A stretch of DNA of 64,000 bases from Mesodorylaimus sp. YZB2_4 (Eukaryota; Nematoda; Enoplea; Dorylaimida; Dorylaimidae). Of the stretch, positions 35,543 through 48,052 are shown piece after piece; the stretch's first letter is position 1; the number at the start of each line of letters is the position of its first letter. The DNA is taken from the NCBI GenBank assembly GCA_030248295.1, contig JASANH010001539.1, forward strand, positions 62,001-126,000. Direction: 5' to 3'. Made by a program: the position numbers and the translations under genes. The notes under the pieces are model-generated. The model made no database searches. It saw only the letters and a list, made by a program, of their open reading frames with translations, and was not told where the DNA came from.

Positions 35543-38281
35543 ATGAAATCGTCGGAGACGACTACAATTAACGAAATTCGTACGGAGCGGTTATCTCGGG
35601 CATTGCAAAAAATGCGTAAGAAATCGATAAGTGTGTGCGCAATGAGAGATACGATAAAGGTTAATATCGAGGTGGCACCCAGTCCAGAGAAGTCCCCAAA
35701 GAGAAAACCTCTTCTGGAGAAAGACTCCAATTCCGAATTGGATGAAGCTATGGCATATTTTCGTCGAAGAACGTCGAGTGTACCAGTAATCAAAGAATTC
35801 ACAATCAAACCGGATCTATTCGAAGAAAAGGACGACGATCTCAAGCTTCCCTCCATCACCAGTACAACGGTGGGCGGCACGTTGAACCGATTCGTCAGAC
35901 AGTTACTTCATCGCCGAGACCAAGGCCAGGCTCGATCACTGGCCGCCATCTTGGACCACAGGCGAGCCAAGGAGAAGTCGACCGTCCCGTTGCGTCTACT
36001 CTCTCAAACCAGTGTCCACTCCCAGCCGGCATCTGTCTGCGGCATGCGAACGAGCGGTCACTATCTGTACACCTATCCCTTTTATCAAGGGTCCTGCTCG
36101 AAAAGCAGTTCTGGTGTGAGCAGTCGATGTCATTCGCCCATGCGATTCGCCACGATGCTTAGTCTACCCACATCGGAACCAGTGTCACCCGGCGGCAACC
36201 TGTCACCCCTGGTGCCCGAGAATAGCTTTACTGTATTGGTGGTCGGATCGGAGGGGGTGGGAAAAAGGGACCTGATAGAAATATTCCTCAAGTCCGAGAA
36301 CAGAAAAATATTTGCAAATTTAGATTTTGGTAAGTCTGATTTGTGATATGATAGAAAAAGGCATTGTGTGTTGTTTTCTTAGATATGGATTACGTAAACA
36401 GTGCCATGACACTGATGGTGGACAACGAGGAAACTCATCTACGCTTTATTGAAGTGAATAATGAAAAGGTAAATGGAGTGTGAGATTCTCAAGAAGGTCT
36501 CGCCGGGATAACTGGGTGTTTCGAGGAACGTATAGCTCTAGCGCGAGTACATAGCATCCTGTGGCTGCTGCTTACCTCATCTGTGGAAATGTCATGCGGC
36601 TAGCTATAGCACACGCTTCATCATCCGTCAGTTGCACAGTAAGCATCTTATTTTTTGCATCTGTCACTAGCATTCGTATTTTTCAGAATGACCTTTGGCT
36701 GAGCCTCAGTGCTTCTGCGCATGTCGTCCTATACAACGGCGACCCGAGCAGCTTCCGCAACGCAGTCGAAGTCGTGAGCAAGCTTCGAGAATGCGACCAA
36801 CAAATGCCAGTCATGCTCATCTCCAACATTCCACCAGAGCAGAGGTGGGCAAGCAGCACTGGCGATGGTAAGCGGTGCAATCTAATTACTCGTTATAAGC
36901 AGCCTTCCGCCACGTCCGAGTGGCCACTGCACTTAGGATAACCATCACTTAGCATGCATTATTCAAGTGAATTCCTTTGAAACCGAACACGACTTCGAAA
37001 GATAAATTGATGTTGACCAAGCTACCCGGACTGATCAAATTAGCTCAGTTACGTATATTAGTTTATAACCCAATCACGTCTTGATCTGTGGCTGAGCGAA
37101 TATTGAATCGCGGCAACCAGGATCACGTTCGAGTCATTTCTAGACGCGCAATGACGTCCTTGTCTGATTAAAAAAGCAACTATTTGTGTGTATATAAATA
37201 GCTATTGACGGTTTTGGACCAGAGTCCAGAGCAGGAAGTTAAAGATAATTAGATTGGGTACATGCAATGAGCATTTGTAGACTTTCGATTTGGCGAGCCC
37301 AGAATAGATGAGGGTCTTAAAGATCGGCCAAAAGGCACATATACAGTTAGTACTGTGCTGCGGCTGTATGTTCGTGCATACTGTGCACTTTCCTGTCATG
37401 TTCATTGCCAGTGTACACGCTCCCACCACCTACGTCCTACCGGGTCATGCCGCCTGACTATGACTTTAGGCCTTCGGCTCTCACCCGTTAGACTGCTTGC
37501 GGCTAGCTATAGCACGTGATTTCTCATCCGTCAGTTGCCCAGCGCGTAGGTGATCCCGGGGAGCTTACTCACTCCGCATAAATCTCATAGTCGGGGAAGC
37601 AATCTCTGACCTCTCTCTGGTGGTCTAAGACTGGTGAAACATCAACCCGACTGGTTGAATCCATTTGTGCCCATCGATGGGTACACTGCCGGCTCACGAG
37701 CATGCTGCATTAGTCCCATCACCCTCGAGCTGTCGTCTTGTCGCACGTGATAAAAAATGGGTTGGGTCCGACTTCATTCCACTTCATTTTTTCTTTTAGA
37801 TGGGCGTCACATCGCGAAGCAATTCAATTGCAAGTTCTTCGAAATCAGCACTTTATCGAGTTCTAATCGAAGTGCGGAAGATCTCTTGCTCACTATAGTC
37901 CACCAAGTGCGTGGCCACTCTCGACATCGCGGGGGAAATCGATCGATGGAATCATCAGTTACCGCAGCCGATGGTGGATCCCCCGTTGATCACGTCAACA
38001 GTAGTTCCGGTGGTGGGTTTTTCCATTTGCGAACTTGGTCCGCTGGTTCGAATTCTTCGTCCACCAGCAGCAAACCATCGCCATCGCTCGGCAGCATGCG
38101 TCAAAAATTTTGGATCAAGCGAAAAGCTAAGCACTGTGCGGAGGAAAATTTTGGCAACAGTTGCACCAATTTGACGCTGGCTGGATTGCAAAAATATTTT
38201 ACTCCTCTTCAACGCCGAGAATCGCTCTCTTTGGAACATTTAGAAGCGCTGGATGGGGGTTTGAGCAAAACGTGCAAATGA
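35543..38281 (+). CDS. RGK-related protein with degenerate GTP-binding motifs
   Basis: Model: join(35543..36329, 36383..36468, 36687..36867, 37800..38281), 511 aa, all GT-AG. The last three introns fall at the same protein positions and phases (1,0,1) as in the gene at 2215-6853, so the two are paralogues. After about 228 residues of Ser/Arg-rich N-terminus comes FTVLVVGSEGVGKRDLIEIF. The P-loop Lys is kept but the following Ser/Thr is Arg (residue 242). The base-recognition motif NKxD is NIPP (338-341), losing the Asp that reads guanine. The RGK-like W and the CKFFEIS segment remain, as does a tail phrase SCTNLTLAG shared with the paralogue. Nucleotide binding is therefore doubtful, and a scaffold or channel-regulator role without GTP cycling is my inference. 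The intron at 36868-37799 holds a 40-base phrase seen also near 36600. Confidence 0.83.
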
Positions 38282-40089
38282 GTCCGCTTCTTTGTTGCTC
38301 CTAAGATTATGCATAGCTGTATGTGCGTATTGTGCAACTATGTAGGTGTGCTTGGAGTGTCGTCAAGCTTTTGGAAAGGTCAGCTGGTGTCCGCTTACCA
38401 TACAAATCATGCGCGGTGCCACGTTGTGTATGGCCACACTGTACCTGTGCGATAAAATATATATGTTCTACATATACCAAATGAACTTTTCGTGCTGAAA
38501 TTAGTGGAAGATGTTTTTAAAGCTACCGTCATACGTCCCCAGGCCCCTCCCTATCTGGACACTCTAATAGGATCAAGACATAAAACAAGGCTGTCCAAGC
38601 GCCCCACCGGAACTGTCCCTATTTATCTGCTTGATTTCCTTAACTCACGGAGAAAAAGAAATCAGAGACCGGGATTCGAACCTTGGACCTCCACGCCTTA
38701 CAACTGAACCACTCGCCGCGCTTTCTGGGACATCATTCGATGCTTGAGTAGGATCTATGAATGTTCGGGTACCCGGCTTGATAATAGTGTGAAAATACGA
38801 CCTTGAGGTCCATTCTATGGGAGGAAAGGAAGATAATACCAGCCCACGTGCAGGATGTCGCGAAGTGACCTTTCCAGGTTAAAGTTTTGGGTTGCGTCCA
38901 ATTAATGCATTAGGAGATAAAAGGGTAGATTACCTAAAATAGGCGGAAGGAGGTTGGAAGAATGGCTGTTTTAAACCCTTGCTGATATCAAAAGATCAAA
39001 GACCTTCCGTCTTCACAAACATGTGACTAAAAAGTTTTCGTACCTTTTGTTCAGTGAACATATTTTCAGTGTAAGATGACTAGATAAAAATTTGCTCCCA
39101 CCGCCCATTCTGACCATGCATAACTACTGTTGTGTTGCGATTCGCCAAACACTCTCTGAAAAGCTCTCACATTTGCAAAGGACGATTTTAACATGGAATA
39201 AATAATCTGAGAGAAGGGTTTTGAACACTCGTGATGTGGTCTTAGTTCCATCTGGAAACAGAGGTCAACAAATGGAAACACTTGATGGGTGGGCTTTATG
39301 TATGTGTCTTAAATGATGATCATCTGTGCAATCACGCTATTTATGTCGTCGAACTTTCTTCCGAAGTCTACATTTTATATCCAGTACATCACACACACAC
39401 ACACACACACACTTGTCCGAGGTATCACTTTTTAGCAGAGTCTCTCTCATTGCTCTTCCATCAAGTTCATACACAGTAGCTATCTGAGGTCCGAGTAGTC
39501 TTAAATTTGGAGCGCAAAGATGTCCAGAACCATAACTGATTCTCTCAGATTCATTACCACTGTTGCCCAGGCTCATAAATTTCGTGATACATATCCGGAA
39601 TGTTTGTTTGAAATGAGCCTGTTAAGGAGATTTATAATTAGCACTCTCGACCTCTCCCTGTGACAGGTCCGGCCAGGTCTTTCTCCACATTCCCGCACCT
39701 TCACGAGCTCGCACTTTTCCGTCGAACAATAAGATTGACTTCCGATGGAGAAGCTCAGGGAATAGGGCACTTTGATGGATGATGGACAATCTCCTAGCAT
39801 CAAACCGTATTTTGCTGACAGAACGATCATGTACTTTAGTATGCAGTCAAAACTTTAGCTTCTGTGGAGAGACGCTGTCGGGCTCTGTCCTAGCTGAGGC
39901 TTCACTTCGAAGTGGCTTGGTAATCTATCAAAGGTGACACCTGATTTGCTCAATGATATTACTAGTTTACGAGAGCACAAAGCACAGCAATCACTTATCA
40001 CGAATCTCTGCTGCTATGTCGATCATTTCATTACGATCAGGAATAAAATAGTACGCTCTGCTGTAATCAATTCGATCAGTTATCCTGTC
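38282..40089. other. intergenic with tRNA-like SINE fragment
   Basis: At 38641-38712, read on the minus strand, a run has GTGGTTCAGTTGTAAGGC (A-box-like) followed by GGTTCGAATCCCGG (B-box). The T-stem is imperfect, so it looks like a tRNA-derived SINE head rather than a tRNA gene. The remainder shows no gene. Confidence 0.35.
39389..39412. repeat. CA dinucleotide microsatellite
   Basis: About eleven uninterrupted AC units on the plus strand. Confidence 0.9.
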
Positions 40090-40450
40090 TCAATCTCCCA
40101 TTTGTTTTCTCAGAATGTGTTCGCTTCGAAAAGGCAAGACTTGTGTCTTTTCTGGCTTCCTGGTGCGAAATAGGAGTGGATACGACGACGGCATCAACGA
40201 TAGCGGGTTCAAGCGCCTGAAAATAGAGATAGTGGGTAGGAAACCTGCAAACTCGCACCCCAGGCAGGCTGGCACTAAGTACTTACCACAGCCGTGGTTG
40301 GTCGTTCGTGGTCAGAGCTTTCGTCTTCACCTTTATCATCCGTCCCCCGACCGTCATGATCATGGTCGATCCACCGCTGCTCGAGGAATAGGCGAGTGCC
40401 CGAGTGGTGACCGTCAAAAAAATCAGAAATGTGAGCTTTACAGAATCCAT
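40090..40450 (-). CDS. possible small secreted protein, two exons
   Basis: Model: complement(join(40090..40216, 40287..40450)), 96 aa. The first exon starts MDSVKLTFLIFLTVTTRALA, a good signal peptide with a cleavage site after ALA. It ends at a strong donor (CTGTG|gtaagt). After 70 nt an acceptor (ctattttcag) leads to an open frame rich in Pro, Arg and Lys that ends at 40090. No family is recognised. The other frame of exon 2 is also open and looks equally protein-like, so the joining is uncertain. It could be chance. Confidence 0.35.
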
Positions 40451-43400
40451 AGTTCTGCCAGCTTTGAACACCGTCGCCGCCAGGAGAGGATGATAGGTGA
40501 GTGGAGCCCTAGCTTTATGCAGCTGACATATGAATAGGGATGTAGGTTTTTCAAAAGGGGCATTTTCTCGTGGGCCATCCCCTAGGTATAACATCCGCTA
40601 GTTCGTATTGCCTGCTCTTTACGAGCGGAAATAGTTTTAGCGCTTTCTGACAAAACGGAAGCTGTCATATTTTCTTGACGTCAAGGAAATCGGGAACTTT
40701 TATAGCCTCACTTCCATGAACTGTTTACAGCTCCCCTTGCTTAATCCCACGCCTCCGGCCTGTGCCCAAGACTGATGCGTCCACAGTTAGAAAAAAACTT
40801 CTAATCGCGCCAGATTTTAGCGGAAACACGCTTTTGGTGGGCGAAGGCAAGAGTGGGTGTTTACCTACGTACACCACATCATTTTGTTCGATCGACCTAT
40901 TTGGGAATTAAAACTTTTTCGGCTATTTTGCCGAACGCGATTATTCGTACTCGATGGATGGGAACGCAACAGAAGAAGCGAATCTATGAACTAGATCAGT
41001 TGCTGCGCAGTGTACTTGGTGGGCAATGACAACTACAAAAAGTCTAATGAAATACTTGGCCTGTCCTGGGTGGGGCGAAATGGGACTAGCTAGAAGGCTC
41101 ACGTCACGGAAACAATCTCACGCAGTCCACGACACCTCGTTCACTCGTTCGCTCCAAATCTCAAACGATCGCTTGGGCAGAAAGTGCCGGCCATCAACGA
41201 GGTTCTGAGTTCAAGTACCAAATTGCCTGGACTGATATTTAGGCCTGGAACTCAAAAGCCCGCTGCCTGCAACCCAAGCCAGTCACGACCTCGATCTGCC
41301 TTTGGGGGTTGCGTTTGGCCCTAACCAAGGAGAGGCAGACCAGCTCCTTGAACCAGTGCACTGAAAGCGGAAGGTAAGATACTCACACCTAAAACATAGG
41401 CGAACCTTACCTGCTACTAAATAGAATACAAGATTTCAAGGGGGTCCTACCTGGGTAATGTGAAGTCCCTTCCCTGCTCACCCTAACGCTAATATTACAG
41501 TAAGTTGCAATTGTCCGACGCACATGACGAAACATTCCATCTCACCGAGGCGGGTTCGACTCCCGCCCCGGTACAAAATTATTGTCGTTTATTGTGGATT
41601 CCTGTGCTTCATTATCCCAGAGTGCCCGTGCGAAGCTTGAACATAAACAACGCATGGAGTGTGAAGGTGGTAAAGTCAATATCAGTCTGTCTAGTATTTG
41701 CGCAGTATACTGTACTGTATGTGTCTAGGTCTCCACGAGGGCCGATGGAACGTGCATTCATTTCGGGATATCGGGAAGCTTACAGTGGCCAGATAACATA
41801 AAAGCTAGAAAAACTCTTATTGGAACACGGAGGTCGAGTAATCGTTGAATTTTCAGTGCAAGTATAAATTCAAAGCGGCAATATTCCTGTCGAATAAGGA
41901 AGTGCCTCTTATAAACAATCAAAGGACGGAAGGCGAGTTTTAAATCTGCCTTGTCCTTGTTCCCCATTTTTTAGAGAGTTTTTCCTTGACTTTTCGCCGA
42001 AATTAAACCACATAAACCGAAGATTTTACGCGCATTCGGTGGAGATAATAAGTAATCAACCCTGACTGACATGCTTATTATGTCTATGATAAATGATTTG
42101 AAGAAATATTTGAAAAAATTTTGTTGGTTTGGTCAAGCGCCGCCCCAGTTCCCCACTGGACTTCCGACCCGTTTTTCCTTTGGCCGGCCAGCAGTCATGT
42201 TATGATAAGCGAGGCCGTGAGGTGAGCAGCTCTCACGACAGCTTCCCTATGTGTCTCCTCTAGGGGCACCTCAACACGAGGGCATCCTGTGCCAGCACCA
42301 GCGTCCCGGGATGATACTGGGCGAGAAGGGAGAAACCTTCCTGACTGGCGGTTTCAGTTCCGAAGGACCAGTTTCCTGATTCTCTACTCGTTAGGGGTCC
42401 TCCACTCGTCTGTACCCCGTGAGTCTCTGAGAGCCAGGTGTGTCAAGGCTTTCTAATTGCGACAGACTTTCTAATTGCTGTCGAGGACCCGTCTTCTCTT
42501 AGAGCGTGCTTGCTAAACCGTCCACAGCCGGAACAGAACTGCGGCCTCCTCGTCAGAGTTGCTGGCCCAGGAAATGCGGGACCAGCTGCTGATTATGAAC
42601 CACCGCGGTCCCCACAATAGATGATTAAGACAATCGAAAATGCCGTTGCGAGTGGCTACCGATTCATAAACTTACAATACAACAGATTAGGTAGGGAAAA
42701 ATAAAACGTGGTGCTCATTGCCTAATAAAATTATAAAATACTGCAACGACCAACTAACTATACTGTAGAGCCATGGTTCCTGCTCTAATTTGAAACAATC
42801 CTATGTTATTTTGCAAAGGCAGGCGTAATTTTATGCAAATTTTGTCGCTGGCATACAGGACTTTGGAACAGACAGTACTGCAGCTTTCTTTATGCAACAC
42901 CGGTCATCGTCTAAAATCGTTTGCCCGACGCATTTCTCAACCGATGGGCAAAAAGCAAGAACTTATTCTCCAGCAGCAGTGCAGCCAAGACAGACCCAGA
43001 GTTCGTCAAAAGCAGCCCACGCGTGGCCAAAATCGAAGACGGCGCCTGTTTGATTAAAAATTTAGTCGAAAAGGCCATCCGACTGAAGTGGATGGACGAG
43101 GCGCGAGCTTGCTGCGAGCGGCCTAATGATCAGCCTTGGATTGTTCAACAGCTCCTTGTATCACAAAGGCGTGTAATGGCCGTCGCTACTCCGCTGATGC
43201 CCTATATGTCGATAATCTTGTATTCCTTTTTTCTTTAACTCCCTGCTTATCGTTAGGGCTCTCCTCAAAATATCTTAGAGAATGTACCAGCTGCCAGCTA
43301 GCTGTTTGGTGTTTAGAAGTGACTGTTTGGTCGGAAATGGGACCAAGCCTGTGCCAAACATTTGCAAACGCCTTTCCAAACCCGAAAAACCTTTGAGGCC

Positions 43401-44624
43401 AGTTTAAGGGTCAAGAGGAACGATTGACTATTTTGAGACACTTTTATGTCAGTGAACTGCAGATAGATGGAAGCGTTCATTTTCTGCCTAGAAGGCCCTA
43501 AAATAGGTTGATTGCTTTTTGAGCGAGTTAGATTTATTAGAGCCCGGCCGCTCGGGTACAGATTGCCATCCACAACTAGACCTAAAGGACGATTCAGCCA
43601 AATCAGAATCTCCCTCAGTGGTTAGTGCTATTTTATAAAATTTGCGGTCAGCTTTAGCACGAATTCCCAATCGGGGCCAACTCGTTCAAATGACTTATTT
43701 TTTGACAGCCGTTCTGAACTAGATCATTTCGACTGGAGTGGTCTCTTGAAATAGGCCCGAATTCCACTGGCGCCATTTGTGCAGTAGCTTGTGCCTGTAC
43801 AGCGGACACCACATGTCTAAAAGAAGGGAAGGTTTAGATAGCTGCCATTTATGACAGTATCCACCAAATGATCTTTGGCTTTCAAATGGTTTGAAGCGGC
43901 CATTTTCTGGAAGTTGTGAATCAAGGGGAACAGTGTCCATAGTGGCCATACTTCAGTCACAGCTGACCACCTTATTACCATACGGATACTCGTATAATCA
44001 TAGTCACCGAACTTCAGTAGTCCCGCTCTCGTCTCGCTCTCCACAAAATCCTGCGAAGGACTATTCCAAGCCAAATCAGGAATAAACTTTGCACACACCT
44101 TTTGTCAGTTGAAAAACCCTTGCTCGGCTTTGTTGGTGACTGGCATTCGTATTAAGCTTAGGAAGGTTTAATAGAAAAATTTAGTCCAACACGTTCTCTG
44201 CTCCCACCAAATCTGCGAACGAGTTTGCGGATTTGGGTGGATTTAGTCTTTGCTAACTAGCCTCTGCTTTTAGAAAGCAGAAATTCTGACTGATTGTAGA
44301 GAAATAACCGAAAATCCGGAGATCGATTGGGATTTCAATGAAGTGACCGGAATGAGGGAAATAAAAACACACACTTCTAATGTAGATTTTTTTAGAATTG
44401 GGTTCAACCAATTATTAAACCTGCGGGACTGACAAATTGATTTTTGAGATCCATACTTTGGTTATCGATTGCGTGGGTTAAACTCGACTGATTTTTCACA
44501 TTATTGAATATTCTCCTAATCAACGGCATATCATACTGATTTGTCTGGTGGACAGCTCGGAACTCTTGATTTTGTTCTGAGGCTTCTGACTTTCTACAGC
44601 AATAAAGGTTAGCTCCTCTCAATA
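40451..44624. other. intergenic, no firm gene
   Basis: A perfect tRNA-like T-arm (GCGGG TTCGACT CCCGC) lies at about 41559-41575 without a foldable rest. From 42921 to 43238 an open frame without ATG has protein-like composition (KSSPRVAKIEDGACLIKNLV). It may be an exon or a decayed gene, but no splice partner or domain is seen. Elsewhere nothing is recognised. Confidence 0.35.
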
Positions 44625-46529
44625 ATGACAGCCCTTCGACCTCCCATACTCCTTACTTCACTTTTGATTAGCAATCATAAAGCTAATAAATCGTGGACTT
44701 TATCAGATAATGAATCTTCTTCGAATTCCACCTTCCATTTCGATGATTCATCCACCTACAATGACGACTTACTCGTGGTTGCTGCATGGACAATCCTAGG
44801 AATATTTGGATTCGTGACAAATGTGTTGATTTTAATTGGAATCTTGCATACAAAGAAACTTTATCAATCAACTTCTTATTGGCTGATTATTAGTTTATCA
44901 GTTTGTGATATGTCGATGATTCTAATTTGCCTGTGCCATTTGGCACCAGCGACTGTCCTACACGACCGTTATGTAACTTTGATCGACTTCTCAAATGCGT
45001 TTGGTATTTTTATATACGATGGTTTTTGGTACACTGGGGTTTTACATTTGCTTATCATGTCAGTCAATCGATATGTATCGATTTGTCAACCCAAGCATTA
45101 TTTGAAATTATTTTCCCGCCAAAAAACTGCAATCGTTATTGGCTGCGTGTATATAACGGGTATCGTGGTGGCCATACCGGGATTGTTCAAATGTTGCTAT
45201 CTAGTCTTCAATGCTGACATCTACGCGGCCCAATACGAACCAGCCGACACGGCCTATCGATTCGTAGACATGGCAATCAATGGAAGTAGTATTGTGGTCA
45301 TGACATTTTGCTATTCTTGCATTGTGATTAGAGTTCGTCGAAGTCGAGTGATGCTGCATCAGTACCGTAAGCTCTTTAAAGAGCAGCGCTCGTTGCAGAC
45401 CAAGGCGGCTATGGTCTATGCTTCAACTCGTAATAAAGATAATATTTCGAGTAAATTCGCTCGTTTACTCAAGCCTAATATACCAATTATTAGTCGAAGA
45501 GAGCTTCGATTATTTTTTCAATTCGCTACCGTTTCGGTCATATTCTTCGCGACGGTGGCCACGTGGGGATGGTTGCCTCAATTGTCCGAATCGAAATGGG
45601 TTGGATTTGGTGTTACTTCTTTATTCTTTTTGAATAATTCAACAAATCCTACCATTTACTTGGTAAGTACACCAATTTCACCAGCGGTACCGTTTCTTAC
45701 TACAAAGATTCAAAAGCGAGATACTAATACGGCTCACCAGGCAAATTGTGACGAGTCCTCACAAAAATGAGTTGCAGATGAGGATTTGATTGAGCATCAC
45801 TAACTTAGTCATCCTTTGCTTTAGATTTTCAATTCTATTCTAAGACGACAAATCGAACGAGTTTTATGTCCATTCCGTGCAACACGTTCGATAAGCAAGG
45901 CAAGTAAGCGACCTCGTCGACATACCATGTTGGGCGATGACGACAGCGGAGTGGATGGAGGCGCCCATCGCAACCTGGCATTCCAGAAATCGAACAAGCA
46001 TACCAGGACTGGATCAGCTTTTCTGAAGAAACTGAGAGGACAAGCTGGGAAAGAGAAGGAGGAAGAATGGGAGGAAACCGAAGACAAGACTCCAGACTTT
46101 GATTCGGAACATAACAGACGACGTCGGTCGACCACGTTCGACATCGATGAAGACGATGGCAAACTGGTCCGCACTCTCGACGAACAGGAAACGACAGAAA
46201 ATATGACAAAGAACAATGCCACCTGCAATTTGATGGCTATGGCCGCCTTTCTCAATACGACTAGTGTCACTGGACGGGTCTTGATGAGGACCATGCAAGA
46301 AGAGCAAGCAGGTCCCGCTGGAAAAACAGCTGGTCCGCGTCGAATGACCAGGATCAGCGTCGGCGGCGGGGACTCTACTAATATTATTCTCGACTTGAAA
46401 GCAAGGCGAATCAGCAAAAGTCGATTATTAGCTTCAAAGGAAAACTCTGCCATTGATTCATCAGCAGTACTCAGTGGCAGTAGTGGCACACCGAAATCGC
46501 CAATCGAACCTGGTCCTCCGATCGCGTAA
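44625..46529 (+). CDS. class A serpentine receptor (Srx-like), long C-tail
   Basis: Model: join(44625..45662, 45825..46529), 580 aa. Exon 1 encodes a glycosylatable N-terminus, TM1 (about 49-73, with a GFVTN motif) and TM2 with LSVCD. TM3 ends NRY at 148-150, the DRY position. TM4 and TM5 follow, then a 50-residue basic third loop, TM6 and TM7. The intron splits TM7 right after NPTIYL, and exon 2 continues IFNSILRRQIERVL. The NPxxY helix and helix 8 are thus completed only by splicing, which proves the join. Exon 2 then adds about 200 residues of charged, Ser-rich cytoplasmic tail with acidic and Arg-rich clusters. Reading through the donor would give an alternative 381-aa protein with a short tail. 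The overall form fits nematode serpentine receptors such as Srx; peptide receptors are an alternative. Confidence 0.85.
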
Positions 46530-47465
46530 ACCTTATTTGGAATTTCTTATGTGATAGAAGCTGTTTTTCTTGACATGCCCATTGATTTGTTTAGGTAGTG
46601 AAAATTGATGGCTATGTATCACAGCACCACTTGTGGGACTTCGTGCTTTGACAATAAGCATGTTGGATAATGAGTGTAAAAATAGGTCGCATGGTGTTCT
46701 ACTATGGGTAACAGACGCGAAAACTGAAAATAAAATACAGCAAATAGCTGAAAATCCTATGCTAGAAGCAGTGCCTGAAAATGCAGCGTCCATATTCAGA
46801 TCAAGTAAATTATACAGCAGCAGAAAGGCGACAAACCAGGAAGCAGAGGTAGCCTCTCGCAATTTGAGGTTTTTGTGCTACGGCACTGAACCTAGGAAAA
46901 ATAACTGGATGGTACAAAACCAGTATAGATGAATTAAAAAACACGCATGACGAGCGCAGTGATCGATTCTTTTCCGACAGGAAATGTGCCACAGGATTAA
47001 TTTTTTGAGAATTGATCACTGATTCAGGATAATTCCTCCCTATCTACTTCCTCTTGGATTTCAATCCTCACCTCCTTTTTTGCCTGACTTCCTTGCATAA
47101 AAGTAAGCAGTCGGACCCGGATTAGGTATATCATGGATGACTCTGGATGGCGGGAGCAACCTGAACCTAGGCTAATTGAATAAAACGGACTAGATCGCTT
47201 GTCAGCTAATAATTTTTTTGCGAAACTGACTGGTTTTGGTGTGCGGGTAACTTGAGTTAAAGCAAGGTTTTTGTGTTTTTTAATATCATTTCAGTGTGTA
47301 AAAAGTTGAAGAACAATATGTGTCATGATTTTCACTTTGTTTCTTTTACTTTGAGAAGGGCTCTCCAATATTCGCATTTCCCTTGGGTAGTGACAGGTTT
47401 ACTTTAAAAGCTTTAAAGTCTGATTTCCAGGTCGACACCTAAAATGAAGGATGCATTTACTTTTC
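46530..47465. other. intergenic between convergent genes
   Basis: 3' flanks of the receptor (plus strand) and of the secreted orphan (minus strand). A 99-codon frame at 46633 opens with GTG and shows no domain; I do not treat it as a gene. Confidence 0.4.
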
Positions 47466-48052
47466 TCAAAGACAACTTTCATAGTACGCCATACCATCCG
47501 CCTGGGCCGCTGCTTTCGCATCTTCTTGAGTGATGAGCTCATTTTCCAAAAGCAGTTCCAGCAAAGAGCGTATCAAGCGGTAGGTGTAGTGCCAAATGGG
47601 GTAATCACTTTTGGAGTTCTTCTGCTTGTTCAGGTCAGCCAAAGCAAAGGCAAATTTTTTGGCCGAAGGACGATTACCACTTACATCAGCGTTGAATTTG
47701 AAGTTTTTGGCATCTCTGATCCCTGCTGTGTATTGACTGCCTTTTATTCCTAAAATTAGAATTTTTATTTTCGTAAGCCTAAGACATGGTCAGACTGAAT
47801 ACCAAAGACATCGACAATTTGACCAGCGAGCTTTGTGTCGAGTAGGTGATACTTATCGACGGACTGTTGGAGAAGGTGGACAACGAAAGCTTCGCCATCG
47901 TCATCTCCGGCATCATTGATAGTAACTACAGCCAGATTTGGCAGCTTCCTCTCCTTTGATCCAAGTGCTCTGTTGGCATTGTCACCGTAGACTCCTCTTC
48001 CAATATAGCCACTAAATAGGCATACAATAAAAAATATGCTGGAAGTTTTCAT
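47466..48052 (-). CDS. secreted protein of unknown family, two exons
   Basis: Model: complement(join(47466..47749, 47803..48052)), 177 aa, one 53-nt GT-AG intron (donor TTTG|gtattc, acceptor taattttag). The start MKTSSIFFIVCLFSGYIG is a clear signal peptide, likely cut after VYG. The mature part has about 60 residues with an acidic GDDDGE patch. After the intron follow 94 residues with SAKKFAFALADLNKQ and a helix-rich end (HYTYRLIRSLLELLLENELI, then AKAAAQADGMAYY). It has a single Cys near the C-terminus, so no disulfide network. Exon 2 lacks its own ATG and is invisible to a simple frame search; the 53-nt intron length equals that of five other introns here, which supports the join. I recognise no family. 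Confidence 0.7.

Noticed and set aside
40115..40537. 140-codon plus-strand frame
   Set aside because: Low-complexity basic translation; the opposite strand has better signal-peptide and splice evidence, though that too is weak.
46633..46932. 99-codon frame after the class A receptor
   Set aside because: It starts with GTG, shows no domain and no splice link, and lies in the 3' flank.
47451..47753. 100-codon plus-strand frame
   Set aside because: It is the antisense shadow of exon 2 of the minus-strand secreted gene, whose spliced frame closes exactly.
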